A stretch of 64,000 bases of DNA, from positions 398,344-462,343 of the forward strand of contig NZ_JAAOIE010000001.1 in assembly GCF_011326755.1 (NCBI RefSeq). Direction: 5' to 3'. This DNA is from Cochlodiniinecator piscidefendens (GTDB taxonomy: Bacteria; Pseudomonadota; Alphaproteobacteria; Rhodobacterales; Rhodobacteraceae). Position 1 is the stretch's first letter. Each line of letters starts with the position of its first letter. The position numbers and the translations under genes are program-made. This document shows, piece after piece, positions 43,943 through 54,328 of the stretch. A model generated the notes under the pieces. The model saw only the letters and a program-made list of their open reading frames with translations, did no database searches and was not told the DNA's origin.

Positions 43943-45996
43943 TGATGCGGGAATGGACTCCAAAGTCTGTTCCCTGACATTTCTGTGGAAGAAACTTCAG
44001 TTAATCCATTTTCGGTTTCAAAAAACGCGAGGCTTCCGCTTCGATCCAGTGTTTCTGGGGTGATTTGCAAACAATCTCCGTCCATTTCGACGCCTCTATA
44101 TGCGTATATCCAAATTCCAACACGACACGTATCAGCCACATCGGTTTCAGATCGAACATGCGTAATAGATGTTGAACCGACATCAAATATTATCAATCTT
44201 TCATCTAGTTCAGGGTCGAATGCTACGGCCTGAATGGGCTCCACCCCGTCATTCTCTAACCAACTACGGGCGACAAAACCTTGCCCTCTTTCTTTGTTTA
44301 AAACCCGACCGTTTTCTCTAAGCACCCCAATTAAATCTGCAGTGTCAGAAATCAGCAAAACCGGCCGCTGTGTTTGTACCCACAATATTGCGGAGCACAT
44401 CAAAATCGGTGCGCCAACCCAACGGCCTTTCCCCTGCCAAAGTGCAATGAACAACCCGCCAATAGCAAAAAGAGGTAAAGCCCACTGTTGTGGCGTCACA
44501 ACATAACGCACAGACCCATCTAACGCAGCAATCGTCTGAGCAACCCATAAAATCCAATCGATCCCCAGCTCCATAAAGAACACTCCGATCAAAGAGAGTC
44601 CAAACGGAGCGAGCAAAAAGGTTATCACTGCGGCGGGCATCACAATGGCGCCCATAATCGGAACAGAAAGAATGTTCGCGATCAGTCCGAATTGGGAAAA
44701 CTGATTGAAATGCGCCGCAGCAACGGGTGCAGTGGCAATCCCCGCCACCGCGGATGACAACACAACAGCCCCCATAGGTTTAACGATCTTGGGCAAACCG
44801 AACCAGTCCCAATTCCGCAACGCCCCAAACACTGAGACAAGCGCAATCGTCGCCGAAAAAGACATCTGAAAGCCCGGAGATACGAGACTGTTTGGTTGAA
44901 GAACCAACACAATGAGTGCAGCAACGGCGACGGCTTGTAACGTAATCGCACGTCGATCTAAGCATATAGCGATCAACATTACCGCAACCATTATGAACGC
45001 CCGCTGCGTTGCAACATTTCCACCAGATAAAAATAGATAGATCGTTGCCGCCATCAATGCCCCGACGGCCGCTATTTTTTTAATCGGTAGATACAATGCC
45101 GTCAGCGGGATGGCAGCAAGAAGAAACCGGAGTGCACCAAACACAAAACCCGTCAATAACCCCATGTGAAGCCCGGAAATCGCCAAGAGGTGGGCAAGGT
45201 TTGTCGCGCGCAGGTCTTCTAAAATTTCGCTGGGGATCGCACTTCTGTCACCTGTCGTAATTGCCGTTGCAAAAGCACCGTTCCCACCGGGCATCCAAGA
45301 TTGCACTGTTTGAGACAAGCCGTATCTGGTGCTGCGTAACCAGGCAGCCGGCGAATCCTGATGTTCTGGCTCCAGTAACATCACGGGCGTTCGCGTGTAC
45401 CCAACGGCCCCAAGTTGTTGAAACCATGCAAAACGACGAAAATCAAAACCACCGGGTTCGGCTGGGCGCGGAGGCGGTGAAAGATGAGCTGTTAGCAAAA
45501 CATTCTGACCAGGCACACGCATCGGAGTAATTTGCGCACCATGTACTGAAATGCGAACCCTTTCGGGAGTATCGTCAGGGGCTACTCGTGCTAAGACAAC
45601 TTGATCCAGAGTATATCTGGTCCGATTGCTATGAGACCGATCAATCCGAACAATACGCCCTTCGACCGGCCCATAGTATCGAAAATCAAGCACCGGAGCC
45701 GCCACCCAATTCGCCTGTAATACGGCTGCAAAAAAACCCGCTATTACGAGCGAAAACGCGCAAAAGACAGGTGATAAGAGTTCACCAAATTTTAGGGATA
45801 GAAGGCTACATACAACACCAGAACATATTAGCCATATACATTCAAAAACAAATGGTTCCCTCGGCATATTGAAGTAGAGAACAATCCCCACGGCAAAAAA
45901 CACCGGAACCCAAACAAACAAGTGTCCGCGCTGTGTTTCGATCAAGGCCAATGGATTTGGCAACCTAGGCACCTTGTCCTCACTGCTTGGCGTCAT
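43936..45996 (-). CDS. comEC: ComEC/Rec2 family DNA-uptake channel protein
   Basis: 686 residues, polytopic. An N-terminal DUF4131-like part has two to three membrane segments and an OB-like soluble domain ([20 protein letters not shown]), followed by the Competence domain (about 230-510) with [17 protein letters not shown] and [20 protein letters not shown]. The C-terminal 150 residues are soluble but show no metallo-beta-lactamase HxHxDH motif, as is usual in Rhodobacterales. It would carry single-stranded DNA across the inner membrane. No strong Shine-Dalgarno sequence precedes the ATG. Confidence 0.9.
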   Translation of the reverse strand: MTPSSEDKVPRLPNPLALIETQRGHLFVWVPVFFAVGIVLYFNMPREPFVFECIWLICSGVVCSLLSLKFGELLSPVFCAFSLVIAGFFAAVLQANWVAAPVLDFRYYGPVEGRIVRIDRSHSNRTRYTLDQVVLARVAPDDTPERVRISVHGAQITPMRVPGQNVLLTAHLSPPPRPAEPGGFDFRRFAWFQQLGAVGYTRTPVMLLEPEHQDSPAAWLRSTRYGLSQTVQSWMPGGNGAFATAITTGDRSAIPSEILEDLRATNLAHLLAISGLHMGLLTGFVFGALRFLLAAIPLTALYLPIKKIAAVGALMAATIYLFLSGGNVATQRAFIMVAVMLIAICLDRRAITLQAVAVAALIVLVLQPNSLVSPGFQMSFSATIALVSVFGALRNWDWFGLPKIVKPMGAVVLSSAVAGIATAPVAAAHFNQFSQFGLIANILSVPIMGAIVMPAAVITFLLAPFGLSLIGVFFMELGIDWILWVAQTIAALDGSVRYVVTPQQWALPLFAIGGLFIALWQGKGRWVGAPILMCSAILWVQTQRPVLLISDTADLIGVLRENGRVLNKERGQGFVARSWLENDGVEPIQAVAFDPELDERLIIFDVGSTSITHVRSETDVADTCRVGIWIYAYRGVEMDGDCLQITPETLDRSGSLAFFETENGLTEVSSTEMSGNRLWSPFPHHQ

Positions 45997-46046
45997 TAGA
46001 ACGGGGTTAACGATATCTCCATCACAGTTTCCAAAAGGTTAACACC

Positions 46047-47453
46047 ATGTCCGACCGCCCCGTAGTCACACGTTTTGCCCCATCTCCGACCGGATACCTG
46101 CACATTGGCGGCGCGCGAACCGCATTGTTTAACTGGCTATATGCACGGGGCAACGGGGGAAAGTTCTTACTACGGGTTGAGGACACCGACCGGGAACGCT
46201 CAACACCAGAAGCGACAGCCGCCATTTTGCGTGGAATGGAATGGCTAGGACTTGATTACGACGGCGAAGCCATCAGCCAATTTGAACGGGCCGATCGCCA
46301 TGCAGAGGTTGCACATGCAATGCTTGACTCAGGACACGCATATAAGTGCTTTGCAACCCAAGACGAAATTCAAGCCTTTCGCGAAACGGCCAAAGCAGAA
46401 GGAAAATCGACCCTTTTCAGATCGCCTTGGCGCGATGCGTCGTCGGACACACACGCTGACGCACCCTATGTTATTCGGGTTAAGGCACCACGCGATGGGG
46501 AGACCGTTGTAGAGGATCAAGTCCAAGGACGAGTCGCGTGGAAAAATGAAACACTGGATGATATGATTTGTTTACGTTCCGATGGTACGCCGACATACAT
46601 GTTAGCTGTCGTTGTAGATGATCACGATATGGGGGTTACACACGTTATTCGGGGGGACGATCACCTCTCGAATGCGGCGCGGCAATCGTTGGTATATAAT
46701 GCAATGGATTGGGAGATCCCGGTTTGGGCACATATCCCCCTTATTCACGGCGCTGATGGTAAAAAACTGTCAAAACGTCATGGGGCTTTGGGTGTCGAAG
46801 AATATCAGGCAATGGGTTATCCTGCATCTGGCATGCGCAACTATTTAGCACGCCTCGGCTGGAGCCATGGGGATGACGAATTCTTTACAGATTCGCAGGC
46901 AAAGGAATGGTTTGGATTTGGCGGCATAGGAAAATCCCCTGCCCGTTTCGACTTCAAAAAACTAGAAAACCTATCAGGTCAACACATCGCGCAGTCAGAT
47001 GATGCTGCACTGCTGCATGAAATCGAAGGGTTTCTAAGCGCGAATAATGAAGACCCTTTGAGTGAGACACAACGTCACGATCTGTTGAAGGCAATGTATT
47101 GTCTTAAAGAAAAATCTAAGATGTTTGGAAACCTCCTTGAAAAATCACGATTTATTCTCACTTCCCGGCCTATTGAACGCGACGAAAAGTCAGAAAAATC
47201 ACTTGATGATGTATCCCGTAGTATACTGAGCTCATTGACGCCGCACCTGCAAAATGCTACTTGGTCACGAGAGGATCTTGAGGCTGCGGTTTCTGAGGTC
47301 GCTGAAACACAGGGTCTAAAACTTGGTAAGCTGGTTGCACCAATACGTGCAGCGCTCGCTGGCCGCACGACAACCCCCAGTGTCTTTGATATGATGCTCG
47401 TCCTTGGACGTGACGAAACGCTCGCACGGATTAACGATGTGACGCGTGAATAA
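46047..47453 (+). CDS. gltX: Glutamyl-tRNA synthetase
   Basis: 468 residues. Class I signature [20 protein letters not shown] and KMSKS equivalent [15 protein letters not shown]. The length and C-terminal anticodon-binding domain are normal. It is divergent from comEC; AAGG precedes the ATG. Confidence 0.97.
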   Translation: MSDRPVVTRFAPSPTGYLHIGGARTALFNWLYARGNGGKFLLRVEDTDRERSTPEATAAILRGMEWLGLDYDGEAISQFERADRHAEVAHAMLDSGHAYKCFATQDEIQAFRETAKAEGKSTLFRSPWRDASSDTHADAPYVIRVKAPRDGETVVEDQVQGRVAWKNETLDDMICLRSDGTPTYMLAVVVDDHDMGVTHVIRGDDHLSNAARQSLVYNAMDWEIPVWAHIPLIHGADGKKLSKRHGALGVEEYQAMGYPASGMRNYLARLGWSHGDDEFFTDSQAKEWFGFGGIGKSPARFDFKKLENLSGQHIAQSDDAALLHEIEGFLSANNEDPLSETQRHDLLKAMYCLKEKSKMFGNLLEKSRFILTSRPIERDEKSEKSLDDVSRSILSSLTPHLQNATWSREDLEAAVSEVAETQGLKLGKLVAPIRAALAGRTTTPSVFDMMLVLGRDETLARINDVTRE

Positions 47454-47524
47454 ACTCGGGGGAATCCCCAAAACGCAGGGTCATCGTTGAAATGCAGCGG
47501 TGACAAGATGGAGAGGTAATACAC

Positions 47525-48820
47525 ATGGCTGACAATAAGAAAACCGCAACGCTCGAATTTGGCGATACGCGTGTTGACTTGCCTATGTACTCACCCACGG
47601 CTGGGCCGGACGTGATCGACATAAGCAAGCTCTACGCTCAGGCAGGTGTATTCACCTATGACCCCGGCTTTACCTCTACGGCATCTTGCGATTCAACGAT
47701 TACTTATATTGATGGTATCAAAGGCGAATTGCTGCACCGTGGTTACCCCATTGATCAGCTTGCCGAAAAATCTCACTACCTAGAAGTTTGTTATTTGCTT
47801 TTGTACGGTGAACTACCTTCTGCGGCACAGCTTGAAGCGTTTGAAAACCGGGTCACGCGCCATACAATGGTGCATGAGCAAATGCATAACTTCTTCCGTG
47901 GGTTCCGCCGTGATGCGCACCCAATGGCAACAATGGTTGGTGTTGTTGGTGCAATGTCAGCATTCTATCATGACTCGCTAGACATCAACGACCCAGACCA
48001 ACGCGAAGTTGCGTCAGTTCGAATGATTGCAAAGCTGCCGACAATTGCGGCGATGGCCTATAAATACTCCATCGGTCAGCCATTCATTTATCCGCGCAAT
48101 GACTTGGACTATTCTGCAAACTTCTTGCAGATGTGTTTTGCTGTTCCTGCTGAGGACTACGAAGTAAACCCTATTCTAAGCCGCGCAATGGATCGTATTC
48201 TTACGCTTCACGCTGACCACGAACAAAATGCGTCAACATCGACTGTACGCCTTGCGGGTTCTTCTGGGGCCAACCCTTTTGCTTGTATTGCTGCGGGAAT
48301 TGCCTGCCTTTGGGGTCCATCCCATGGCGGTGCAAACCAAGCTTGCCTCGAAATGCTGAAAGAGATCGGTACACCTGATCGTATTCCAGAATTTATTGCA
48401 CGCGCAAAAGACAAGGAAGACCCTTTCCGTCTCATGGGCTTTGGGCACCGGGTTTATAAAAACTTTGACCCGCGCGCTAAGGTGATGAAGCAATCTGCCG
48501 ACGAGGTTCTCGATCTATTGGGCGTTGAGGACAATCCTGTTCTGCAGGTTGCCAAAGAACTCGAAGCTGCAGCGCTCGCAGATCCATATTTCGCGGACAA
48601 AAAACTGTTCCCGAATGTGGACTTCTACTCGGGTATTATTCTTGAAGCGATGGGTTTTCCAACCTCTATGTTCACTCCGATCTTTGCGCTTAGCCGCACA
48701 GTTGGCTGGATTTCGCAGTGGAAAGAAATGCTGGGCGATCCAGGTCAAAAAATCGGCCGTCCACGTCAATTGTATCTCGGTGAAACGATGCGCAACTATG
48801 TTGACGTCGAAGATCGCTAA
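47525..48820 (+). CDS. gltA: Citrate synthase (type II)
   Basis: 431 residues; GGAGAGG upstream. N-terminal beta domain [21 protein letters not shown] is the mark of the large, NADH-sensitive type. Catalytic segments: [35 protein letters not shown] and [17 protein letters not shown]. It condenses oxaloacetate and acetyl-CoA. A strong terminator follows. Confidence 0.97.
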   Translation: MADNKKTATLEFGDTRVDLPMYSPTAGPDVIDISKLYAQAGVFTYDPGFTSTASCDSTITYIDGIKGELLHRGYPIDQLAEKSHYLEVCYLLLYGELPSAAQLEAFENRVTRHTMVHEQMHNFFRGFRRDAHPMATMVGVVGAMSAFYHDSLDINDPDQREVASVRMIAKLPTIAAMAYKYSIGQPFIYPRNDLDYSANFLQMCFAVPAEDYEVNPILSRAMDRILTLHADHEQNASTSTVRLAGSSGANPFACIAAGIACLWGPSHGGANQACLEMLKEIGTPDRIPEFIARAKDKEDPFRLMGFGHRVYKNFDPRAKVMKQSADEVLDLLGVEDNPVLQVAKELEAAALADPYFADKKLFPNVDFYSGIILEAMGFPTSMFTPIFALSRTVGWISQWKEMLGDPGQKIGRPRQLYLGETMRNYVDVEDR

Positions 48821-48830
48821 ATTGCACTCA

Positions 48831-48860
48831 AAAACGCGCCAAAATTTGGCGCGTTTTTTT
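48831..48860 (+). terminator. Terminator after gltA
   Basis: AAAACGCGCC, loop AAAATTT, GGCGCGTTTT followed by more T. Confidence 0.9.
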
Positions 48861-48911
48861 CCATCCACCTTGGGTACCATTGCGCAGCCTTTGGCAGAAA
48901 GTTTTGCCTAC

Positions 48912-49973
48912 TCAATCAAAGCTTATGGTAACTTCATTCGACATCGGCAAAGATTGACAAGTTAAGATATCACCGTTTTCGATATCCACATCGTCCAGTG
49001 CCATCCGCGCACGCATATGTACCGTGCCTTTGCTTATCTTTGCCCTGCATGCGCCACACACCCCTGACTGACAGGAAAACGGCGGCGCCAATCCGGCCTT
49101 TCGCGCAGCATCCAACACTGTTTGGCCAGCCTTTACTGAGAGAGAGCGTAGCGTGCCATCTAAGTGAATTTTCACTTCGGCATTAACGCCTAAAATCCCA
49201 TCATCCAGCGTTGCTATCTGACCGTAACTCTCTGAATGAATTCTGCTTTTTGGTACATCCAAAGCCCCTAAGATCGCTTGTACATCCACATTCATTTTAC
49301 CCGGACCACACACATAATATTGCGTATCCTGAGCGTAAGGAGGATGTTCGTCGATCAAAGCCTTTACAGCATCGGCATCAACCTTTCCCTTACGCCAGTA
49401 TTCAAACCCCGACCACATCGAGGGCGCAGATAAAATATGCCTGACTATCAATCGACCGTCGTACATCTCCAGCAATTCATCCAACGCATCGCCAAATAGA
49501 ATATCACTCGCGGCCCTATTCCCATAGGCAAGGTAGGCAACTGAGTGAGGCTCATTGCACAACACCGAATGCAGCATGGAAAAAAGTGGCGTGATCCCCG
49601 AACCTGCGCCAAAGAAATAATGGCTACGGCGCAAATTTGGGGCAGTGTCTAAAACGAACCTACCATGCGGTGGCATTACGTCGATGGTATCGCCTACTGC
49701 GATGCTATCGTTAATATGATTGCTGACACAGCCGTATTTTACACGTTTGACCGTTATTTGCAGGCGCGCGCCTGACACAGGCGACGACGAAATAGAGTAA
49801 CTTCGCCGCTCCTCTTGACCGTTTAATCGAAACCTAAGCGAAAGGTGTTGCCCCGCGCGCCACCTAAAAACATCTGCCAAACGATCAGCTACATCAAACG
49901 CAATCGTTTTGGCCTGCCCTTCGATTTCATCTCTGACATCGCTTACAGTTAAAGCGTAGAAATTTTGGCTCAT
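48912..49973 (-). CDS. Ferredoxin-NAD(P) reductase with C-terminal plant-type 2Fe-2S domain (oxygenase reductase)
   Basis: 353 residues from the ATG at 49973, three bases after the oxygenase stop. FAD-binding domain with RRSYSISSSPVSGARL; NAD(P) domain with FFGAGSGITPLFSMLHSVL and YYVCGPGKMN; ferredoxin domain with PPFSCQSGVCGACRAKISKG and a final Cys in ILTCQSLP. This architecture (FNR plus C-terminal ferredoxin, as in PaaE or the GbcB/CntB group) passes electrons from NAD(P)H to a Rieske oxygenase. It pairs with the gene just upstream. Confidence 0.92.
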   Translation of the reverse strand: MSQNFYALTVSDVRDEIEGQAKTIAFDVADRLADVFRWRAGQHLSLRFRLNGQEERRSYSISSSPVSGARLQITVKRVKYGCVSNHINDSIAVGDTIDVMPPHGRFVLDTAPNLRRSHYFFGAGSGITPLFSMLHSVLCNEPHSVAYLAYGNRAASDILFGDALDELLEMYDGRLIVRHILSAPSMWSGFEYWRKGKVDADAVKALIDEHPPYAQDTQYYVCGPGKMNVDVQAILGALDVPKSRIHSESYGQIATLDDGILGVNAEVKIHLDGTLRSLSVKAGQTVLDAARKAGLAPPFSCQSGVCGACRAKISKGTVHMRARMALDDVDIENGDILTCQSLPMSNEVTISFD

Positions 49974-49975
49974 CT

Positions 49976-51127
49976 TTACTCTTCCAACCATTTCAAAATA
50001 ATCTTCTGATGTTCCAAAACGGGGGCTTCCCCTTTTGCAGCTGGACCGACTTCGTAATGTGGTGAAGACAGAGACTTTTGTTGCTGTTCACAAGCGTAAA
50101 TATCCTCTGCAGTAAAGTCTCCGCTGGCCATCGGGTCGTCTTCCGAAGTGGCGTCATCTTTCTTATATTTGCCCTCTAATCCAAAATTCGCCCAAAACCC
50201 GCTGGATCGCATTGCTTGTTTTGAAAACTCCCAAGCGCTGGCATTCGCGACTCTGCTTCGATTAACGACACGAGTTAGATCAGGCGCTAGTGGTTCAATG
50301 ATAAATATATTCCAACCATCTTCGGCTGCACCTATCCCAATTCCAGGGAAAAGCATAGGCACCCACGCCCCGACCTGGTCTTCGGGAATAACACGTGGCG
50401 CAGGCAACTTTTGACTTTGGTTTTCCGCGTATTCTGCCACTGGGGGTTCCCAAAACAGATAATGCGGCCCCACGAACCCGTATTCGGCCTTTGCATGATC
50501 ATACATCTGTAGAGTTCCAGAATGGAGATGGGCCAAATGATAAACATCTATATAGTTTTCAACCACGATTTTCCAATTGGCTTTGATTTCGTAGGAACTT
50601 TGCCCTTCTTCGTATTCTGGCAAATCTTCGGGTATATGTGGGCCGATCTGGTCATCTATTTCCCCGAACCAATCCATGATCGAACCTACATCAGGATCGG
50701 GGTGCACAAACAACATGCTCTTCCAAATATCCACGCTGGCGGGCTTCAATCCCAAACATGATTTATCAATCCCGTTGAATTCCCTATCTTCCTCTGGAAC
50801 CGAAATCAGATTGCCTTCCAGATCATAGGTCCAATCGTGATAAGGGCATGTCAAAGCTTTCTGCGTCTTTCCCACTGCCCGGATCAACTGCGTTCCCCGA
50901 TGTCGGCAAATGTTGTGAAACGCTCTTATTCGCCTATCTCGCCCCATCACGATGAAAATGCTATTCAAACCAGCCTGAACGCTCATGTACTGGCCTGGTT
51001 CACTGATGTCTTCCATCAGGCCCGCATACCGCCAAGTGGTTGAAAAAATCTGACGTTGCTCGCGATCAAACCAATCTTGAGAAGTGTATGCCTCAACAGG
51101 CAAATAGTGCAGCATTCGGGTCACCAT
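49976..51127 (-). CDS. Rieske-type aromatic-ring-hydroxylating/N-demethylating oxygenase, alpha subunit
   Basis: 383 residues. The Rieske cluster ligands are CRHRGTQL...LTCPYHDW (C-x-H and C-x2-H). The mononuclear iron site follows: KIVVENYIDVYHLAHLHSGT (two His). It has no beta-subunit gene and therefore resembles homotrimeric enzymes such as glycine-betaine, carnitine or stachydrine demethylases, but the YIDVYHLAHLH sequence does not let me name the substrate. The start overlaps the small membrane protein by seven bases. Regulated with its neighbours by the TetR gene at the head of the operon. Confidence 0.88.
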   Translation of the reverse strand: MVTRMLHYLPVEAYTSQDWFDREQRQIFSTTWRYAGLMEDISEPGQYMSVQAGLNSIFIVMGRDRRIRAFHNICRHRGTQLIRAVGKTQKALTCPYHDWTYDLEGNLISVPEEDREFNGIDKSCLGLKPASVDIWKSMLFVHPDPDVGSIMDWFGEIDDQIGPHIPEDLPEYEEGQSSYEIKANWKIVVENYIDVYHLAHLHSGTLQMYDHAKAEYGFVGPHYLFWEPPVAEYAENQSQKLPAPRVIPEDQVGAWVPMLFPGIGIGAAEDGWNIFIIEPLAPDLTRVVNRSRVANASAWEFSKQAMRSSGFWANFGLEGKYKKDDATSEDDPMASGDFTAEDIYACEQQQKSLSSPHYEVGPAAKGEAPVLEHQKIILKWLEE

Positions 51128-51381
51128 GATGCTCCTAGGAAATTGGGAAAGAAATCAAAAACGATCAACGAAAGCCCAAGAACACACCATGCGCCTTGCA
51201 CGGACCAAAACAAAACGGGGTCTTCATCACGTCTTACGTCGGACACGAGAAATGCGTGACCAGAATAAAAATTGGGCACAGTCCAATACAGAAACAATAC
51301 TCCCCAAAGAAACTGATATCCCAACGCCGTCGACACCATCAGCGCAACGAAGGTACTGTAATTTAACACACGCATATTCAT
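51121..51381 (-). CDS. Small two-helix membrane protein in the Rieske operon
   Basis: 86 residues from the ATG at 51381 (GTG 51387 and ATG 51375 are alternatives). Two hydrophobic helices: about 10-32 (FVALMVSTALGYQFLWGVLF) and about 60-80 (WSVQGAWCVLGLSLIVFDFF). No family recognised. It lies between the regulator and the oxygenase with a seven-base overlap, so it is probably a real member of the operon, perhaps a membrane partner or transporter accessory for the substrate. Confidence 0.65.
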   Translation of the reverse strand: MNMRVLNYSTFVALMVSTALGYQFLWGVLFLYWTVPNFYSGHAFLVSDVRRDEDPVLFWSVQGAWCVLGLSLIVFDFFPNFLGASW

Positions 51382-51389
51382 TTGCACTT

Positions 51390-51968
51390 TTACTCTTTTC
51401 TTAAGGAGCCAATAAGGATGTTAACGGCATTTCGGGCGTTTTCGGTCGCCTGCATCAGGGGTTCAAGAGAAATGCTATTAAAGTAAATCGCCATGATGCC
51501 ATGGGCGACGGCATTTGCTGTCACGTCTGGCACATTAGAAAACTCCGCATAGATTTCTTTTCTCAACAAAGTTTCAAACTGAGTAATGGTAGCGGCTAAA
51601 CGCGTTGCAAGAACGCTATTTGAAACACTTTTCATCGTGAGATCCGCAAACACAAAAATAAGCTGAGGACCGGGATCTTCGGGTTGGCCAAACAAGTAAT
51701 CGATCAGGACTTCCAGCCGTCTAGATGAAGGCAACGCATCCGCAATTGATTGGGTTTGTTTTTCGAGTTCAGCAACAACATGAGTAACAAGCAGGTCAAA
51801 CATATCATCTTTGTTTCCGAGGTGATGGCGCACCAAGGGACGCGTCATACTGGCCTCCTTTGCGATGACATCTAATGTCGCTCCTGAAACCCCATATCTT
51901 GATGCTGCACTAAGGTATGCAGCCAACACCTGTTCACGACGTTTCTCCTTATTAGATGGGCGAGGCAT
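51390..51968 (-). CDS. TetR-family transcriptional regulator
   Basis: 192 residues from the ATG at 51968 (MPRPSNKEKRREQVLAAYL), preceded by GGAG. The N-terminal HTH (about 10-55) has YGVSGATLDVIAKEASMTRP; LVRHHLGNKDDMFDLLVTHV is the following typical segment. The C-terminal ligand domain is of the BetI-like size. It heads the operon with the membrane protein, oxygenase and reductase, and a near-perfect palindrome 49 bases upstream is its likely operator, so it probably represses the whole unit until the substrate or a product binds. Confidence 0.88.
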   Translation of the reverse strand: MPRPSNKEKRREQVLAAYLSAASRYGVSGATLDVIAKEASMTRPLVRHHLGNKDDMFDLLVTHVVAELEKQTQSIADALPSSRRLEVLIDYLFGQPEDPGPQLIFVFADLTMKSVSNSVLATRLAATITQFETLLRKEIYAEFSNVPDVTANAVAHGIMAIYFNSISLEPLMQATENARNAVNILIGSLRKE

Positions 51969-52016
51969 ATCCACTCCAAAAATCAAACCTTCGAAATCAA
52001 ACTACTCCAAGAACAA

Positions 52017-52040
52017 TAAACTGTCAATTATGACAGTTTA
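52017..52040 (-). promoter_or_regulatory. Probable operator of the TetR/Rieske operon
   Basis: The 10-base arms TAAACTGTCA and TGACAGTTTA are perfect inverted copies around a four-base centre ATTA. On the minus strand the arm includes TTGACA (52027-52022), which with TAGTTT (52004-51999) gives a 17-base-spaced promoter pointing to the TetR gene, so a bound regulator would block it. Confidence 0.7.
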
Positions 52041-52295
52041 TAGAGAACTCCTATTTTGCAGCTTTCATCGATACCCAGCCCACTCAAACAAGACATGTGT
52101 ACGACATCCAGAGAACACCTTTGTGGCGACAAATTGAGTCATTTTACTTCAAAAACAAGGACTTACCATCTGTGGCGAATTTTGATCCAATACTAAAATT
52201 TGAGAGGGAATGTTCTCATTTTAAATACAAATAAAGACAAAATTTGACTCGAGCTCACACGCGTAATACGTCTTTCACAACAAGAGGCGTTACTA

Positions 52296-54275
52296 ATGAT
52301 TGAGTTAATTTTAGCGGCTATTGGCCTTATCGGCGTTGGATTTATTGTAGATTCAAATAGTGACGACGACGAAACAAACGAACCTTCCCCGAGAGATCCT
52401 TCCACACCATCCACCCAAGCGGATAATGTGACTGGAACCGCAGAGAACGACTTAATCAACCTTTTTGCAGGTGACGACGTTGCGACTGGCGGTACGGGTA
52501 ATGACGTAATCAACGGCATGGCAGGTTCTGACAATCTTAATGGCGGCGACGGTGACGACACCCTGCGCGGCGGCGGCGATAATGACACCCTCATTGGTGG
52601 GGCAGGAAATGATCGCTTAACAGATTCCGATTCCTCCAGCCGCGATGATATCTCTGGTGGTACTGGGGATGACTACATTGCAGGTGGCGGTGGCCATGAC
52701 ACCATATCCGGTGGTTTTGGCAACGACACTATTTTCGCTGGCTTTGGGGATGATCAGGTCACTGGCGGCGAAGGGAATGATTCAATTCTCGGCGGCGTCG
52801 GCCAAGACGAAATTTCCGGCGGTCATGGCGACGATACCGTATTTGGCGGCACCCGTGACGACACCGTTGGTGGTGGCGACGGCAATGACATGCTCTTTGG
52901 CGGCGATAACAACGATCTCGTGAACGGAAACGTAAATGATGACACCATTGTCGGCGGTCGCGGTCTTGATACGCTTAACGGTGGTTCAGGCAACGATATC
53001 CTTGTAGGGGCTGAAGAGCTATCTCATGATATGGGCATTGACGAATTAGATGGCGTTTCTGCCGATAGCTTCATCAGTCAAATCGCAACCAATGGCACGC
53101 AAATCGGGTCTGCTGGTGATGAGGGTGTTGCCGATGTGCTGAATGGTGGCGACGGTGATGATCTGCTTGTGGCCAGTTCTTCAGATACGCTTATCGGAGG
53201 CGATGGCCGTGACACGTTCCTTGTGGGCGACTGGGCCTCGGGGACAGAACCGGTTGTGATCAATGACTACGCAGCAGGCGAAGACTCTATTGTTCTGTCA
53301 ACCGCTGCAACCAGCCCAACAGTGACCATTACCGATGATGGTAACGGGAATGCGCAGGTTTCATTGGATGGTGAAACGGTGACAACCGTAAACGGAGCCT
53401 TCGGCACACTAACAGTGGCTGATATTCAGATTGAACAGCAACCAGAAAGCCTAACGCCTGATACAACTCCAACGGAGCCAACAACTCCGACGGAACCAAC
53501 AACACCGCCAGAGCCGACAACACCACCGGAGCCGACAGACCCGACGCCGGGGGGGCGCGAACCTATAGCTACTGGTGGGGTTGCGACAACCAGTGGTGAT
53601 AACTTCTTCGGAGCGAATGATGGCGTCACATTCAATGGACTAGGTGGTGCGGATGTGATTGCTGGCGGAACCGGAAATGACGTTCTTTCCGGTGGCGCGA
53701 ACGACGATCATGTTATTGGCCGCGCTGGAAATGATCTGTTAAGCGGCGGAAATGGCGACGACACACTTTGGGATGACTTGGGGGCAGACACCATAAATGC
53801 CGGTAATGGGGATGACACAGTTTTTTCAGCTGGCTTTTTCGATATGGATGAGTTTTTAGCTGATCTTCAAAATGTCAATTTCCCATTTCAAGCCGATGCT
53901 TTGGTTAGGAACACTGTTTTCGACTATTCAAATGATACTGACACCGTAGGAGACGAAATAAATCTTGGTGCCGGCGATGATGTGGTACACACAGGACATA
54001 GCGACACTATCACAAGCGGTGAAGGCTCTGACCGGATTATCCTCGGAGACTGGATCGGCGATGGAAATCCAATCGTAGTTACCGATTTCGATGTTTCCCA
54101 AGATGTTCTAGTCTTTAACTCAGCGACACTTCTTCCGAGTTCAGCAATTGAAATCGAAACAACCCCAGGATCAGGTGCAAATGTAAGCATCAATGGGCAG
54201 CTTGTTGCAATTGTACAGAACCCTGGCCCAACATTTAATACGTCACATGTTCAATTGGTGACCCGTACGGCCTAA
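52296..54275 (+). CDS. RTX-type calcium-binding repeat protein
   Basis: 659 residues. It begins with a hydrophobic segment (MIELILAAIGLIGVGFIVDS) followed by an acidic stretch. Two blocks of nonapeptide repeats (GGxGxDxUx: GGDGDDTLRGG, GGAGNDRLTD, GGTGDDYIAGG, GGEGNDSILGG and many more) fill about residues 50-245 and 445-505. Between them is a threonine/proline-rich spacer with EPTTPTEPTTPPEPTTPPEP. RTX proteins fold on calcium outside the cell, usually after type I secretion through an uncleaved C-terminal signal. No protease, lipase or toxin domain and no secretion genes are visible here; the N-terminal hydrophobic segment is common in Rhodobacterales members. Confidence 0.9.
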   Translation: MIELILAAIGLIGVGFIVDSNSDDDETNEPSPRDPSTPSTQADNVTGTAENDLINLFAGDDVATGGTGNDVINGMAGSDNLNGGDGDDTLRGGGDNDTLIGGAGNDRLTDSDSSSRDDISGGTGDDYIAGGGGHDTISGGFGNDTIFAGFGDDQVTGGEGNDSILGGVGQDEISGGHGDDTVFGGTRDDTVGGGDGNDMLFGGDNNDLVNGNVNDDTIVGGRGLDTLNGGSGNDILVGAEELSHDMGIDELDGVSADSFISQIATNGTQIGSAGDEGVADVLNGGDGDDLLVASSSDTLIGGDGRDTFLVGDWASGTEPVVINDYAAGEDSIVLSTAATSPTVTITDDGNGNAQVSLDGETVTTVNGAFGTLTVADIQIEQQPESLTPDTTPTEPTTPTEPTTPPEPTTPPEPTDPTPGGREPIATGGVATTSGDNFFGANDGVTFNGLGGADVIAGGTGNDVLSGGANDDHVIGRAGNDLLSGGNGDDTLWDDLGADTINAGNGDDTVFSAGFFDMDEFLADLQNVNFPFQADALVRNTVFDYSNDTDTVGDEINLGAGDDVVHTGHSDTITSGEGSDRIILGDWIGDGNPIVVTDFDVSQDVLVFNSATLLPSSAIEIETTPGSGANVSINGQLVAIVQNPGPTFNTSHVQLVTRTA

Positions 54276-54289
54276 CGTCACACAAAACG

Positions 54290-54324
54290 AAAAAAGGCGC
54301 GGAGTAATCTCCGCGCCTTTTTTT
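54290..54324. terminator. Bidirectional terminator between the RTX and enoyl-CoA hydratase genes
   Basis: A 15-base arm with A-run plus GGCGCGGAG, loop TAAT, CTCCGCGCC and seven T. The A- and T-runs on both sides allow termination of both convergent genes. Confidence 0.9.
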
Positions 54325-54328
54325 CCGC

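Noticed and set aside
52400-53850. Regular short repeats resembling a CRISPR or minisatellite
   Set aside because: They encode RTX nonapeptides in one open frame and vary in sequence; spacing is that of a protein repeat.
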